Assembly (NCBI GenBank): GCA_009778425.1 | Contig: WRJU01000247.1 | Coordinates: forward strand, 1 to 25,234 | DNA: 25,234 bases | Direction: 5' to 3' | Source: Pseudomonadota bacterium | GTDB lineage: Bacteria > Pseudomonadota > Gammaproteobacteria > Burkholderiales > Rhodocyclaceae | Shown here: piece by piece, positions 8,561 to 16,253 of the stretch | Layout of the letters: every line of letters starts with the position of its first letter | Numbering within the stretch: position 1 is the first letter of the stretch | Notes under the pieces: generated by a model | The model's database searches: none | Seen by the model: the letters and a program-made list of their open reading frames with translations, nothing else | What the model was told of the DNA's origin: nothing | Translations under genes and position numbers: made by a program

Positions 8561-9361
8561 ATGAATCATTGCGCCTCCATCCCCGACGTACAAGGCAGCC
8601 TCGATAGCCGCCACATCGCCATCGACAAGGTCGGCATCAAGAACATCCGCCATCCGATCCGCGTCCGCGACAAATCCGAGGGCATCCAGCACACGATTGC
8701 CGTCTTCAACATGTATGTCGGGCTGCCCCACAACTTCAAGGGAACCCACATGTCGCGCTTCGTCGGAATTCTCAACCGCGACGAACGCGAGATTTCCGTG
8801 GAATCCTTCGGCCCCATGCTGCGCATGATGGTAGAGCGCCTCGAAGCCAAAAGCGGCCATCTGGAGATGAGCTTTCCTTATTTCATCGCTAAGGCCGCCC
8901 CGGTTTCCGGTGTGCGCAGCCTGATGGACTACGAAGTGAGCTTCATCGGAACCATTGCCGGGGATGGTCGTCACGACTTCACCCTTAAGGTCGTCGTCCC
9001 TGTCACGAGCCTGTGCCCGTGCTCGAAGGAAATTTCCGCCTACGGCGCGCACAATCAGCGTTCGCACGTCACCGTCACCGCCACGCTCAACCAGCACATG
9101 TGGATCGAAGAGATCGTCCAGATCGTGGAGGGTTTGGCGTCCTGCGAGGTCTATGGCCTGCTCAAGCGCCCGGATGAGAAGTTCGTCACCGAACGCGCCT
9201 ACGACAATCCCAAGTTCGTCGAAGACATGGTGCGCGACGTGGCGGCAGTGTTGAACGCCGAACCACGCATCGACTCGTACATCGTGGAATCGGAGAACTT
9301 CGAGTCGATCCACAACCATTCAGCTTACGCGCTGATCGAACGGGACAAACGCAAGGCTTGA
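8561..9361 (+). CDS. folE2: GTP cyclohydrolase FolE2 (type IB)
   Basis: FolE2 converts GTP to 7,8-dihydroneopterin triphosphate for folate and queuosine precursors, using a different fold and metal preference from FolE. The 266-residue protein contains the family hallmark VTSLCPCSKEIS (148-159, with Cys152 and Cys154), the preceding YEVSFIG strand, and the closing SENFESIHNHSAYA motif with conserved His residues. It closes the xseB-ispA-dxs operon. Whether a zinc-dependent FolE exists elsewhere in the genome cannot be seen, and no Zur-like site was noticed ahead of the operon. It ends convergent with rpoS, leaving only 17 bases between the two stop codons. Confidence 0.95.
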   Translation: MNHCASIPDVQGSLDSRHIAIDKVGIKNIRHPIRVRDKSEGIQHTIAVFNMYVGLPHNFKGTHMSRFVGILNRDEREISVESFGPMLRMMVERLEAKSGHLEMSFPYFIAKAAPVSGVRSLMDYEVSFIGTIAGDGRHDFTLKVVVPVTSLCPCSKEISAYGAHNQRSHVTVTATLNQHMWIEEIVQIVEGLASCEVYGLLKRPDEKFVTERAYDNPKFVEDMVRDVAAVLNAEPRIDSYIVESENFESIHNHSAYALIERDKRKA

Positions 9362-9378
9362 GGCGCGTCCTGAAGCCT

Positions 9379-10311
9379 CTATAACAGCGTCTCCTTGGTA
9401 AACCCCCGCCGCTTGAGCATCTTCCGGAGCTGCCCCAGCGCCTCGACCTGTATCTGGCGCACCCGCTCGCGGGTAATGCCGAGCTTGTTGGAAAGTTCTT
9501 CCAGGGTCAGGACGTCGCATTCGTCGATGCCATAACGGTGGCGAACGATCAGGCGATGCTTGTCGGTCAGGGTATCGACCCAGCACCGCAGCAAGGCTTC
9601 AATTTCGCTGTTCTGTATTTGCAGCTCTGGCGGCTCGATGGTTTCATCGGCAAGCGACTCACCGACCGACAGCGTAGGGTCGATGTCGAGCGGCGCATCG
9701 AGCGAGACGGCACGTTCGACGAGGCTCAGGATGGCACGCACCTCATCGACGGGCTTGTCGAGGCAGGATGCAATCTCGGAATCCAGGCAATTTCCCTGGG
9801 AGGCGATCCCGATCTGCCGCCGGGCGCGCATGATCCGGTTGAGTTCCTTGTTGACATGCACCGGCAAGCGGATCGTGCGCGCCTGGCTCATGATCGCGTG
9901 CTCGATGCCCTGCCGTATCCACCAGGTCGCGTAGGTGGAAAAACGGAAACCGCGCTCAGGCTCGAATTTTTCCAGGGCATGGATGAGGCCGAGATTGCCT
10001 TCTTCGACCAGATCAAGGAGCGGGATGCCGCGATTGAGGTAGCGCTTGGCAATATTGACCACCAGCCGCAGATTGCGCTCGATCATGGTCTGGCGCGCTT
10101 CAAAGTCGCCCGCGCGCACCCGGCGGGCCAGCGCGGTTTCCTCTTGCGCGCTCAACAGGGGATTGGCAGCAATCTCGCTCAGATAGCGATAGGTTGCGTC
10201 GCTGAAATGCTCGTCATCCGCAGGGGGATGTTCCTCCTGGAACGCCTCGGCCTCGGGGGGAAGATCCAGTTCTTGACGTTCAGCATTGTCAGGATTGTCT
10301 GAATCTTCCAT
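9379..10311 (-). CDS. rpoS: RNA polymerase sigma factor RpoS
   Basis: RpoS is the stationary-phase and general-stress sigma factor. The 310-residue protein has an acidic N-terminal arm, region 1.2 (YRYLSEIAANPLLSAQEE, 41-58), region 2 (NLRLVVNIAKRYLNRGIPLLDLVEEGNLGLIHALEKF, then GFRFSTYATWWIRQGI), region 3, and a region 4 helix-turn-helix (LTLEELSNKLGITRERVRQIQ). It lacks the large region 1.1 of the primary sigma factor, and it sits immediately after nlpD as in gamma- and betaproteobacteria, which supports RpoS over RpoD or RpoH. The ATG is separated from the nlpD stop by three codons in the same frame. The AAGGA before it leaves only one base, an unusually tight spacing. Confidence 0.95.
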   Translation of the reverse strand: MEDSDNPDNAERQELDLPPEAEAFQEEHPPADDEHFSDATYRYLSEIAANPLLSAQEETALARRVRAGDFEARQTMIERNLRLVVNIAKRYLNRGIPLLDLVEEGNLGLIHALEKFEPERGFRFSTYATWWIRQGIEHAIMSQARTIRLPVHVNKELNRIMRARRQIGIASQGNCLDSEIASCLDKPVDEVRAILSLVERAVSLDAPLDIDPTLSVGESLADETIEPPELQIQNSEIEALLRCWVDTLTDKHRLIVRHRYGIDECDVLTLEELSNKLGITRERVRQIQVEALGQLRKMLKRRGFTKETLL

Positions 10312-10320
10312 GTCCTTTCG

Positions 10321-11244
10321 TCACAAGCCGGGTAGATACCTCAACGGATCGACGGGGATACCCTGTTTGCGCAGTTCAAAATGCAGCTTGGGGCGGTCGG
10401 TGTCGGAATTGCCGAGCTCGGCGATTTTCTGACCCTTGGCCACAGCGTCCCCTTCCTTCACGAGTATGACACGATTGTGGGCATATGCCGTTAAATATTC
10501 GTCGTTATGTCTGATAATGACCAAATTGCCGTATTCACGCACATCCCTCGCATAGATGACCTCACCACCCAAAGCAGCCAATATAGGTGTACCTGGTGTT
10601 CCAGCGATATCAATCCCCTTGTTGCGCAACTTGGAGTCCTCCCCCACGGCTTCATCGAATCGGCTGATGATCGTTCCCTTGACCGGCCACATCCAGCTTT
10701 CCGAAACGCCGGGTTTCGGTGTGCTGTGTTCCGTAGCACTGAATTCCGGGCGCGAGATGGTGGCAGGCGGCACACTATCCACCGCTTGCGGCTGCAGGCG
10801 CGCCCAGGCATCCTCCGACCAGGCTTGCTTGCCACCACGCGGTTCGCGTTTGACTTCCGGCGGGCTCACCGCCACATCGGGCGGCGGCGGCGGGGCAAGC
10901 GGCTCGGCAAGCGCCTGCGGCGCGGCGACGCGCAGGATTTGTCCGACTTCGAGCTGTTCCGGCCTGGAAAGATTGTTCCAGGCGATGAGGTCTGGCACTG
11001 GAACGCCATACAGCCTTGAGACGGCATACAGGGTCTCCCCTCGGCGCACGACATGCTCTCCCGGCTGGGCAACAGGCGAAGCAATGGTAGGCGGCGGCGG
11101 GCTGGGCGCCGTCCTCGCCGTCGGGATGGGCCTGGAGTCGCGCACAGGCGCACTGCTTTTTTCGGTGGTACAGCCCGCAGACAACACGAGCACACCCGCC
11201 ATCACCGGCAAAACCAGCCGTTTCGCAAAAGTCCCCTTGTTCAT
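10321..11244 (-). CDS. nlpD: Lipoprotein NlpD (LysM + degenerate LytM domain)
   Basis: NlpD is an envelope lipoprotein that activates the amidase AmiC for septal peptidoglycan splitting. The 307 residues comprise a lipoprotein signal with lipobox LSAGC (lipidated Cys25), a Pro-rich linker, a LysM peptidoglycan-binding domain (~64-106), a second Pro-rich linker, and a C-terminal LytM/M23 domain (~183-305). The zinc ligand expected before GIDIAG is Asn208 instead of His, while Asp212, His256 and His288 remain. That degeneration is normal for NlpD/EnvC activators and argues against hydrolase activity. The start overlaps the pcm stop (ATGA). rpoS follows directly, and an rpoS promoter inside nlpD is known in enterics but was not identified here. 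Confidence 0.94.
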   Translation of the reverse strand: MNKGTFAKRLVLPVMAGVLVLSAGCTTEKSSAPVRDSRPIPTARTAPSPPPPTIASPVAQPGEHVVRRGETLYAVSRLYGVPVPDLIAWNNLSRPEQLEVGQILRVAAPQALAEPLAPPPPPDVAVSPPEVKREPRGGKQAWSEDAWARLQPQAVDSVPPATISRPEFSATEHSTPKPGVSESWMWPVKGTIISRFDEAVGEDSKLRNKGIDIAGTPGTPILAALGGEVIYARDVREYGNLVIIRHNDEYLTAYAHNRVILVKEGDAVAKGQKIAELGNSDTDRPKLHFELRKQGIPVDPLRYLPGL

Positions 11245-11894
11245 TCTGTCCCCGTCAGCAATGGCACAAAGCGCACAGCCTCATACCAGTTTTCCTTGAA
11301 AACGCTTCCCTGCCGTTCGATCAACAACAAACGCTGGTCAGCGTCCCCCACTGGAATCAGTAACCTGCCTTCCGGCGCAAGCTGAGTTTTCAGCGCAGGC
11401 GGCACCTTCAGCCCCCCTGCCGCAACGATAATGGTATCGAAAGGCGCGGCTTCTGGCAGCCCCAGTGTACCATCGGCGCACTTCAACCTCAGATTAGGCA
11501 AACGTAATGGCCGCAAGTTCTCCCGCGCGCGGTTGAGCAACATCTTCAGGCGCTCAATTGCAAAGACCTCGCTCGCCAACTGTGAGAGCACGGCTGCCTG
11601 ATAACCGCAGCCCGCGCCGATTTCCAGCGTGCGGCCCAGTTCGCGCCCATCGCACAGGATTTCGATCATGCGTGCAACAACGAAAGGCTGCGAAATCGTC
11701 TGCTGCAAACCGATGGGCAGGGCGCTGTCATCGTAAGCGCTGAAAGCCAGCCCCTTTTCAACAAACTGATGGCGGGGAACCGCAGCCATCGCGGCCAGCA
11801 CCCTTTCGTTGCGGATACCCTGCGCGCGCAAGCGCTCGATCATCCGCGCCCTGGCACGGGTTGCGTCGAGGGCGGGAGCACGCGGGGGAGTCAT
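11241..11894 (-). CDS. pcm: Protein-L-isoaspartate O-methyltransferase
   Basis: Pcm methylates isoaspartyl residues with S-adenosylmethionine to start repair of aged proteins. From ATG 11894 the protein has 217 residues. It shows the substrate motif TISQPFVVARMIE (66-78), the SAM-binding motif LEIGAGCGYQAAVLSQLA (90-107), and a later FDTIIVAAGGLKVPPAL segment. A longer frame from TTG 11927 would overlap surE and is less likely. It lies 10 bases after surE and overlaps the nlpD start by 4 bases, so surE-pcm-nlpD-rpoS is one translationally coupled stress operon. Confidence 0.94.
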   Translation of the reverse strand: MTPPRAPALDATRARARMIERLRAQGIRNERVLAAMAAVPRHQFVEKGLAFSAYDDSALPIGLQQTISQPFVVARMIEILCDGRELGRTLEIGAGCGYQAAVLSQLASEVFAIERLKMLLNRARENLRPLRLPNLRLKCADGTLGLPEAAPFDTIIVAAGGLKVPPALKTQLAPEGRLLIPVGDADQRLLLIERQGSVFKENWYEAVRFVPLLTGTE

Positions 11895-11904
11895 CGGATC
11901 ATGC

Positions 11905-12648
11905 TCATTGCGACAACCAATCGGCAACCGCTCCGGTTTGCGCGACGTGGGTCAGATCGATCTGGAGCGGCGTCACCGAAATCCGGCCGTTGTCCACGGC
12001 GTGAAAATCTGTCCCCTCTCCCGCGTCGGCTGCGCGGCCTGCCGCGCCTACCCAATAGACGGTATCACCGCGCGGGGTCGTGCCACGCACCACCGGCTCC
12101 GCCTTGTGGCGCCTCCCTAAGCGCGTTACGCACGGCGGTCCAAGGCGCTCATAAGGTAAATCCGGCACATTGACATTGAGCAGGACGGGTTCCCGGAACG
12201 GCTGGCGCAAAAAACGATGGACGAGGTCGACGGCCACCTGTGCCGCCGCTGAAAAGTCGCTCGCGTCACGGCTGACGAGCGACACCGCAATCGAAGGAAC
12301 CCCCAGCAGATAACCTTCGGTGGCAGCAGCAACCGTGCCGGAATAGATCGTGTCGTCGCCCATGTTGGCTCCATGATTGACGCCGGAAATTACCATCTCG
12401 GGCAATTCTTCGAAGATGCCTGTCACCGCGAGATGCACACAATCGCTCGGAGTACCGTCAACGTAATAAAACCCGTTGGCCGCGCGCCGCAAGGTCAATG
12501 GACGATCAAGCGTCAGGGAATTGCTCGCTCCGCTACGATCCCGTTCAGGCGCGACCACCATGACCTCGGCCACGCTGGACAACGCCTGTGCCAGCGTTGC
12601 GATCCCTGGGGCAAAATATCCATCATCGTTACTGACCAGAATACGCAT
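11905..12648 (-). CDS. surE: 5'/3'-nucleotidase SurE
   Basis: SurE dephosphorylates nucleoside monophosphates and is linked to stationary-phase survival. The chosen ATG (12646-12648) gives 247 residues beginning MRILVSNDDGYFAPG, the classical N-terminus with the metal-binding Asp8-Asp9 pair. The VSNDDG, ERDRSGASNSLT and SGVNHGANMGDDTIYSGTVAAA motifs are all present. An upstream in-frame extension to 12756 has no family match. It begins the stress operon with pcm, nlpD and rpoS, and lies 153 bases downstream of epsG on the same strand, so read-through from the exopolysaccharide genes is possible. Confidence 0.95.
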   Translation of the reverse strand: MRILVSNDDGYFAPGIATLAQALSSVAEVMVVAPERDRSGASNSLTLDRPLTLRRAANGFYYVDGTPSDCVHLAVTGIFEELPEMVISGVNHGANMGDDTIYSGTVAAATEGYLLGVPSIAVSLVSRDASDFSAAAQVAVDLVHRFLRQPFREPVLLNVNVPDLPYERLGPPCVTRLGRRHKAEPVVRGTTPRGDTVYWVGAAGRAADAGEGTDFHAVDNGRISVTPLQIDLTHVAQTGAVADWLSQ

Positions 12649-12801
12649 TTTGATTCTTGCCCGTGAAAAGCTGTCAAATTCTAAATTTTTTATGTTAACA
12701 CAACGGGCATGCCGAGACACCCGGACGCGCATGGCAACACATGAGGCACTCGCCATTTATTGCTCGGAGGCTCGCCCCCTATCCAAACCAGGCAAGCCCT
12801 G

Positions 12802-13920
12802 CTACGGTTTTCTGAAAAAAGGCTCAGGATCGGCATCCAGAACGTCGGATTCCTCTGTCATCATATCCTTTTTGCCTGATAGTTCATCTGGGAAAACCGT
12901 GCGGATCGGAGAAGGCTGCTGCCGTAGCGGTTTTGAACGGCTGTTGCTGTCGCCCCCCTTCGATTCCAGGCTCAAGCGCGGCACAGCCATTGCGCCCCAA
13001 CTTTTTGTCTGCGTCAGTAAGGAGTTGGTTTTATCCACCTTGCCACTGCTGCCATTGAGCACGCTTCCTGCGACCACGACATTGGCGTCCTTCAGCCTGG
13101 CGCAAAGCGCGTCGAGATCGCGTACCCGCGTCTGATTCTGCCTGCACACGATCAATGCCCCACCCGCCCGCGAAGCAATGGCGACGCTTTCGGCATATTT
13201 TGCGGAAGGAGGGGTATCGATGAGGATGACATCGAAGCTATTGGACAACTGCGCGATCATCCGATCCAGCAGGGGGCGCGTCAATAATTCCTGGGGATTC
13301 GGCGGTACCGGGCCGGAAGGAAGAACGGAAAGATCCAGCAACGCCGGAACTTTGAAGACGACATTGCCGGTAGCGCGCCCCCCCAGGATGGATGAAAGCC
13401 CGTTTCGATTGCTGATCCCGAAAAGGAGATGCAAGGACGGGGTGCGAAGGTCTGTATCGACCACCAAAGTCCTCGCGCCCAGTTGCGAAAACACAACCGC
13501 CAAATTGGCAACAAACCAGGAGCGGCCTTCCCCTGTCCCCGGGCTCACGACCGCGAGCGCCCGACGCCCTTCGCTGCCATTGAACCAGCGCAGCGCCAGT
13601 TGGCTGCGAACCGCGCGCAATGCTTCCACCTGGGGAGAAAAAGGGCTGTACGCCGCTACAACAGTTTCCGAGACCTTGCTTTCGCCACGTTGCAGATAGG
13701 GATACCGAAACTGGTGGGACAAGGCGAACTGGACATCGGCTTCCGTCACAAGACCGAGCGCGATCGCCGCGTCGCCAAAGCGCAGCTTCCGTTTTTTCTG
13801 TTCCCTGTAAATACGCTCGGCGTCGTCGGGAGAAATCCGCCCGACAGAAACCAGTATCTCTCCGATCGACTGGTCGCTCAGATTGGAAAAGCGTGCACCG
13901 GCAGCCTCGTCGTCCATCAT
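12802..13920 (-). CDS. epsG: EpsG-type chain-length tyrosine kinase/ATPase
   Basis: This cytoplasmic ParA/MinD-like ATPase is the partner of the Wzz-type EpsF protein in exopolysaccharide polymerisation and export. The 372 residues comprise an N-terminal MshEN-like region (~14-76, IGEILVSVGRI...FGDAAIALGLVTEADVQ), a Walker A motif SPGTGEGRS (126-134, Arg in place of the common Lys), a second motif VVDTDLRTP (153-161), and Walker B VILIDTPP (231-238). A ~75-residue tail follows the fold. The tail has no tyrosine at all; the last Tyr is residue 242, so the Tyr cluster used by Wzc-type kinases is missing. The ATG at 13920 (or 13917) follows AAAGGG and overlaps no more than the epsF stop region. 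Kinase activity is therefore uncertain. Confidence 0.87.
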   Translation of the reverse strand: MMDDEAAGARFSNLSDQSIGEILVSVGRISPDDAERIYREQKKRKLRFGDAAIALGLVTEADVQFALSHQFRYPYLQRGESKVSETVVAAYSPFSPQVEALRAVRSQLALRWFNGSEGRRALAVVSPGTGEGRSWFVANLAVVFSQLGARTLVVDTDLRTPSLHLLFGISNRNGLSSILGGRATGNVVFKVPALLDLSVLPSGPVPPNPQELLTRPLLDRMIAQLSNSFDVILIDTPPSAKYAESVAIASRAGGALIVCRQNQTRVRDLDALCARLKDANVVVAGSVLNGSSGKVDKTNSLLTQTKSWGAMAVPRLSLESKGGDSNSRSKPLRQQPSPIRTVFPDELSGKKDMMTEESDVLDADPEPFFRKP

Positions 13921-13928
13921 TTTCCCTT

Positions 13929-15323
13929 TCAAGCGGCAGCCTGACGGCGAGCGGAACGGAAGCCGGAACGAGGTTTATCCCATCCGGGGATGACCCCGAG
14001 AAGGGGAATATCCATGTTCTGCATAAGGTCTTCACTCCCCCGCACACGTTGATCGCTCAGTTCAAGCAGCAACGCTACGCCAATACCAAGCAGGATGCCG
14101 AGAAATACGGCAATGATGGTGTTAAGTACGACCTTTGGACTGGAGTGATTCAAGGGAGGCGTTGCGGGGGTCAATATTGAAATATTGGTTTGCGTCACCT
14201 GGCTCTCAAGGTTCGTCTGCACGAGGCGCTGGGTGACGAGGTCATAGGCTCTTTGAGCGTTATCGATGTCGCGCTGAAACACCGCGAGTTGATCCCGATG
14301 CTTCTTGAGTTCGAGCACACGCGCCTGCTGCTTGTCGATTGCCTCGGTAAGTTCCTTGATACGCGCCGCACTGATACGGGAAGTCGTACCAAGCGAACTT
14401 GCCACACGCTGGGTTTCCGCCGAGACGCGCTCGCGCAACTCAGCAATCTTCTCATTCAATTCGCGCATCATCGGATGATTCGGGCCAAGCCGCTCAGAGA
14501 GCTCGCCACGCTGCGTTTCAAGCTGCGCCAGTGATGTCTTTAGGCTGGAAACTACCGGATTGGCCATGACTTCAGGCAGGGATTCAGCGGAACCAACTTG
14601 GCTTACGCGCGAACTGCTTTCCGCGCGCTGCCCCTGCGCGGCTGAAAGCTGGCTGTTGAGTTCCGCCAAGCGCATGTTTTCCACGTCGAAACGGCCATCC
14701 CCAGCCAGGACGCCATGCTCTTGCTCATACGCAGAGAGCTTGCGCTGGGCGGCTTCAAGTTCATCACGCACATCCTTGGTTTGTTTATCGAACCAATCCT
14801 TATTCTGCCTCGCGGGGTCTACCTTGAGCTCGAGGTTGGTATTTATGTAGGCTTGAGCAAAAGCGTTCGCAACCGCTGCGGAAAACGCCGGATGAGGAGC
14901 CTGATAACTGATACTGATGACATTGCTTTCCCGCGTTGTCGAAGGGCGCACATCCAGCCGTCTCTGAAGCAGGTTAGCCAGCCAGGTACGGAATCCGCTC
15001 TCTCCCCCCTCTGCGCCCGTTACGTCACGCCATTCTTCCCGGTACGAGGGAACCTTGTCCATCCCGGTCGCCTCGATCACACGCAAGGCAACGCGCTCGG
15101 AATTGATAATGTCGATCTGGGTCGCGAGATAGCCCTGAAGCGCCTGAGGTGTCCCCAACAAGGGGTCGGTCATTTTCATATCGACCATCACCGTAGCAGT
15201 GGCGGTATATTGTTTGGGCAACAGCAGACTGATCACCAGCGTCAAAAGCACCACACTGACCAGGATGGCGGAAATCACCCACCGGCGGGCTTTCAGAATG
15301 AGAAGAAATTGCTGAAACGTCAT
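13929..15323 (-). CDS. epsF: EpsF-type polysaccharide chain-length determinant (Wzz family)
   Basis: This inner-membrane co-polymerase sets polysaccharide chain length and connects EpsG with the EpsE export pore. It has 464 residues from ATG 15323, with two membrane helices (~15-35 and ~408-432) flanking a large periplasmic domain. The domain starts with the Wzz motif (YTATATVMVDMK) and carries long heptad-rich coiled coils (~190-380). The second helix is followed by a cytoplasmic tail containing LELSDQRVRGSEDL...PLLGVIPGW, typical of PCP-2a proteins lacking a fused kinase. EpsG follows immediately on the same strand. A TTG at 15329 is an alternative start; neither start has a strong Shine-Dalgarno. 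Confidence 0.92.
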   Translation of the reverse strand: MTFQQFLLILKARRWVISAILVSVVLLTLVISLLLPKQYTATATVMVDMKMTDPLLGTPQALQGYLATQIDIINSERVALRVIEATGMDKVPSYREEWRDVTGAEGGESGFRTWLANLLQRRLDVRPSTTRESNVISISYQAPHPAFSAAVANAFAQAYINTNLELKVDPARQNKDWFDKQTKDVRDELEAAQRKLSAYEQEHGVLAGDGRFDVENMRLAELNSQLSAAQGQRAESSSRVSQVGSAESLPEVMANPVVSSLKTSLAQLETQRGELSERLGPNHPMMRELNEKIAELRERVSAETQRVASSLGTTSRISAARIKELTEAIDKQQARVLELKKHRDQLAVFQRDIDNAQRAYDLVTQRLVQTNLESQVTQTNISILTPATPPLNHSSPKVVLNTIIAVFLGILLGIGVALLLELSDQRVRGSEDLMQNMDIPLLGVIPGWDKPRSGFRSARRQAAA

Positions 15324-15333
15324 AAGCAAGCAA

Positions 15334-16143
15334 TCAGAAGAGGCTTTCCTTGACGTAGATCACGTCATCGGCCCTCAGGAGGTCATCAAGTCCGGGCTCC
15401 ACCACCTTGAGCGCGCCGTCGGGCATGCGCCGATGGATGCGAAGCCCGCGCGTCGTGCCGCGCGACGTGGTTCCGCCGCCGGAAGCCAAGCCCTGCATCA
15501 CGCTCATACTGCGTTCGAGGCGGAAAGCACCGGGGCGATTGACCTCTCCGTAGATGTAGAACATCGGCGCGCGATGTACGTAGACGAGATCTCCCGCAGC
15601 CATCACGATGTCGCTTGACGTCTCGCCGCTGAGGAATAATGAGGGCAGGTCGATTTCGCGCCGCACCTGTTTGCCGTTGCGTGTCCCGATAAAGATGATG
15701 GTGTCGGCCCCTCCTGCCGAAATACCCCCGGCGGTCGCAATCATGTCGGTCAGGCGCAAGTTCGCGGTCTCAAGCGGAAAACGGCCTGGCCTGTTGACCT
15801 GCCCGAGCACGGAGACCTGATTGCCGCGCATCTGCAGCGGCAACACATTGACCTGCGGCTGGCGCACGAAACCACCGTCCCGCAGACGGGTAGCAATCTC
15901 CGCCTCGGCGGCGGACGTGCTCTTTCCACCCACGGAAACCGCACCGAGCAGCGGGAAAGTCAGCGACCCTTTCTCGGATACACGCGCTTCGGTAGTGAGA
16001 TCCGGGTTCTGGAATACCGTAATGCGGACAACATCGCCGGGTCCGAGAACGTATTCACGTTCGTCCGCAGCTTGTGCTACCCCGGCAAAACCCAGGATAG
16101 CCAGGACAAGGATGCTCAAGGGACGGAAGAATCGGGAAATCAT
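15334..16143 (-). CDS. epsE: EpsE-type polysaccharide export protein (Wza-like)
   Basis: The 269-residue protein belongs to the outer-membrane polysaccharide export family. A Sec signal peptide (1-25, cleavage after AQA) is followed by the Poly_export domain (YVLGPGDVVRITVFQNPDL..., ~31-112) and two SLBB-type segments (VSVLGQVNRPGRFPLE and FYIYGEVNRPGAFRLE). No lipobox cysteine follows the signal, unlike lipidated Wza. It also lacks the C-terminal amphipathic pore helix region of Wza, so an additional outer-membrane barrel such as EpsL may complete the channel (inference). It lies between epsD and epsF; the epsF start is 10 bases after its stop. Confidence 0.93.
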   Translation of the reverse strand: MISRFFRPLSILVLAILGFAGVAQAADEREYVLGPGDVVRITVFQNPDLTTEARVSEKGSLTFPLLGAVSVGGKSTSAAEAEIATRLRDGGFVRQPQVNVLPLQMRGNQVSVLGQVNRPGRFPLETANLRLTDMIATAGGISAGGADTIIFIGTRNGKQVRREIDLPSLFLSGETSSDIVMAAGDLVYVHRAPMFYIYGEVNRPGAFRLERSMSVMQGLASGGGTTSRGTTRGLRIHRRMPDGALKVVEPGLDDLLRADDVIYVKESLF

Positions 16144-16253
16144 TTGTATTTTGGCCTATGATGTATTGATGTATCGGTCAGTCATCCGAAATCTGCCGGG
16201 ATCACGACACCATGCGGATCACCGGCAGAAACCTTAGGCGCTTGCCGCCCGCT

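Noticed and set aside
10321..10700. NlpD as an active M23 peptidase
   Set aside because: The first zinc ligand is Asn208 instead of His, as in amidase activators of the NlpD/EnvC type.
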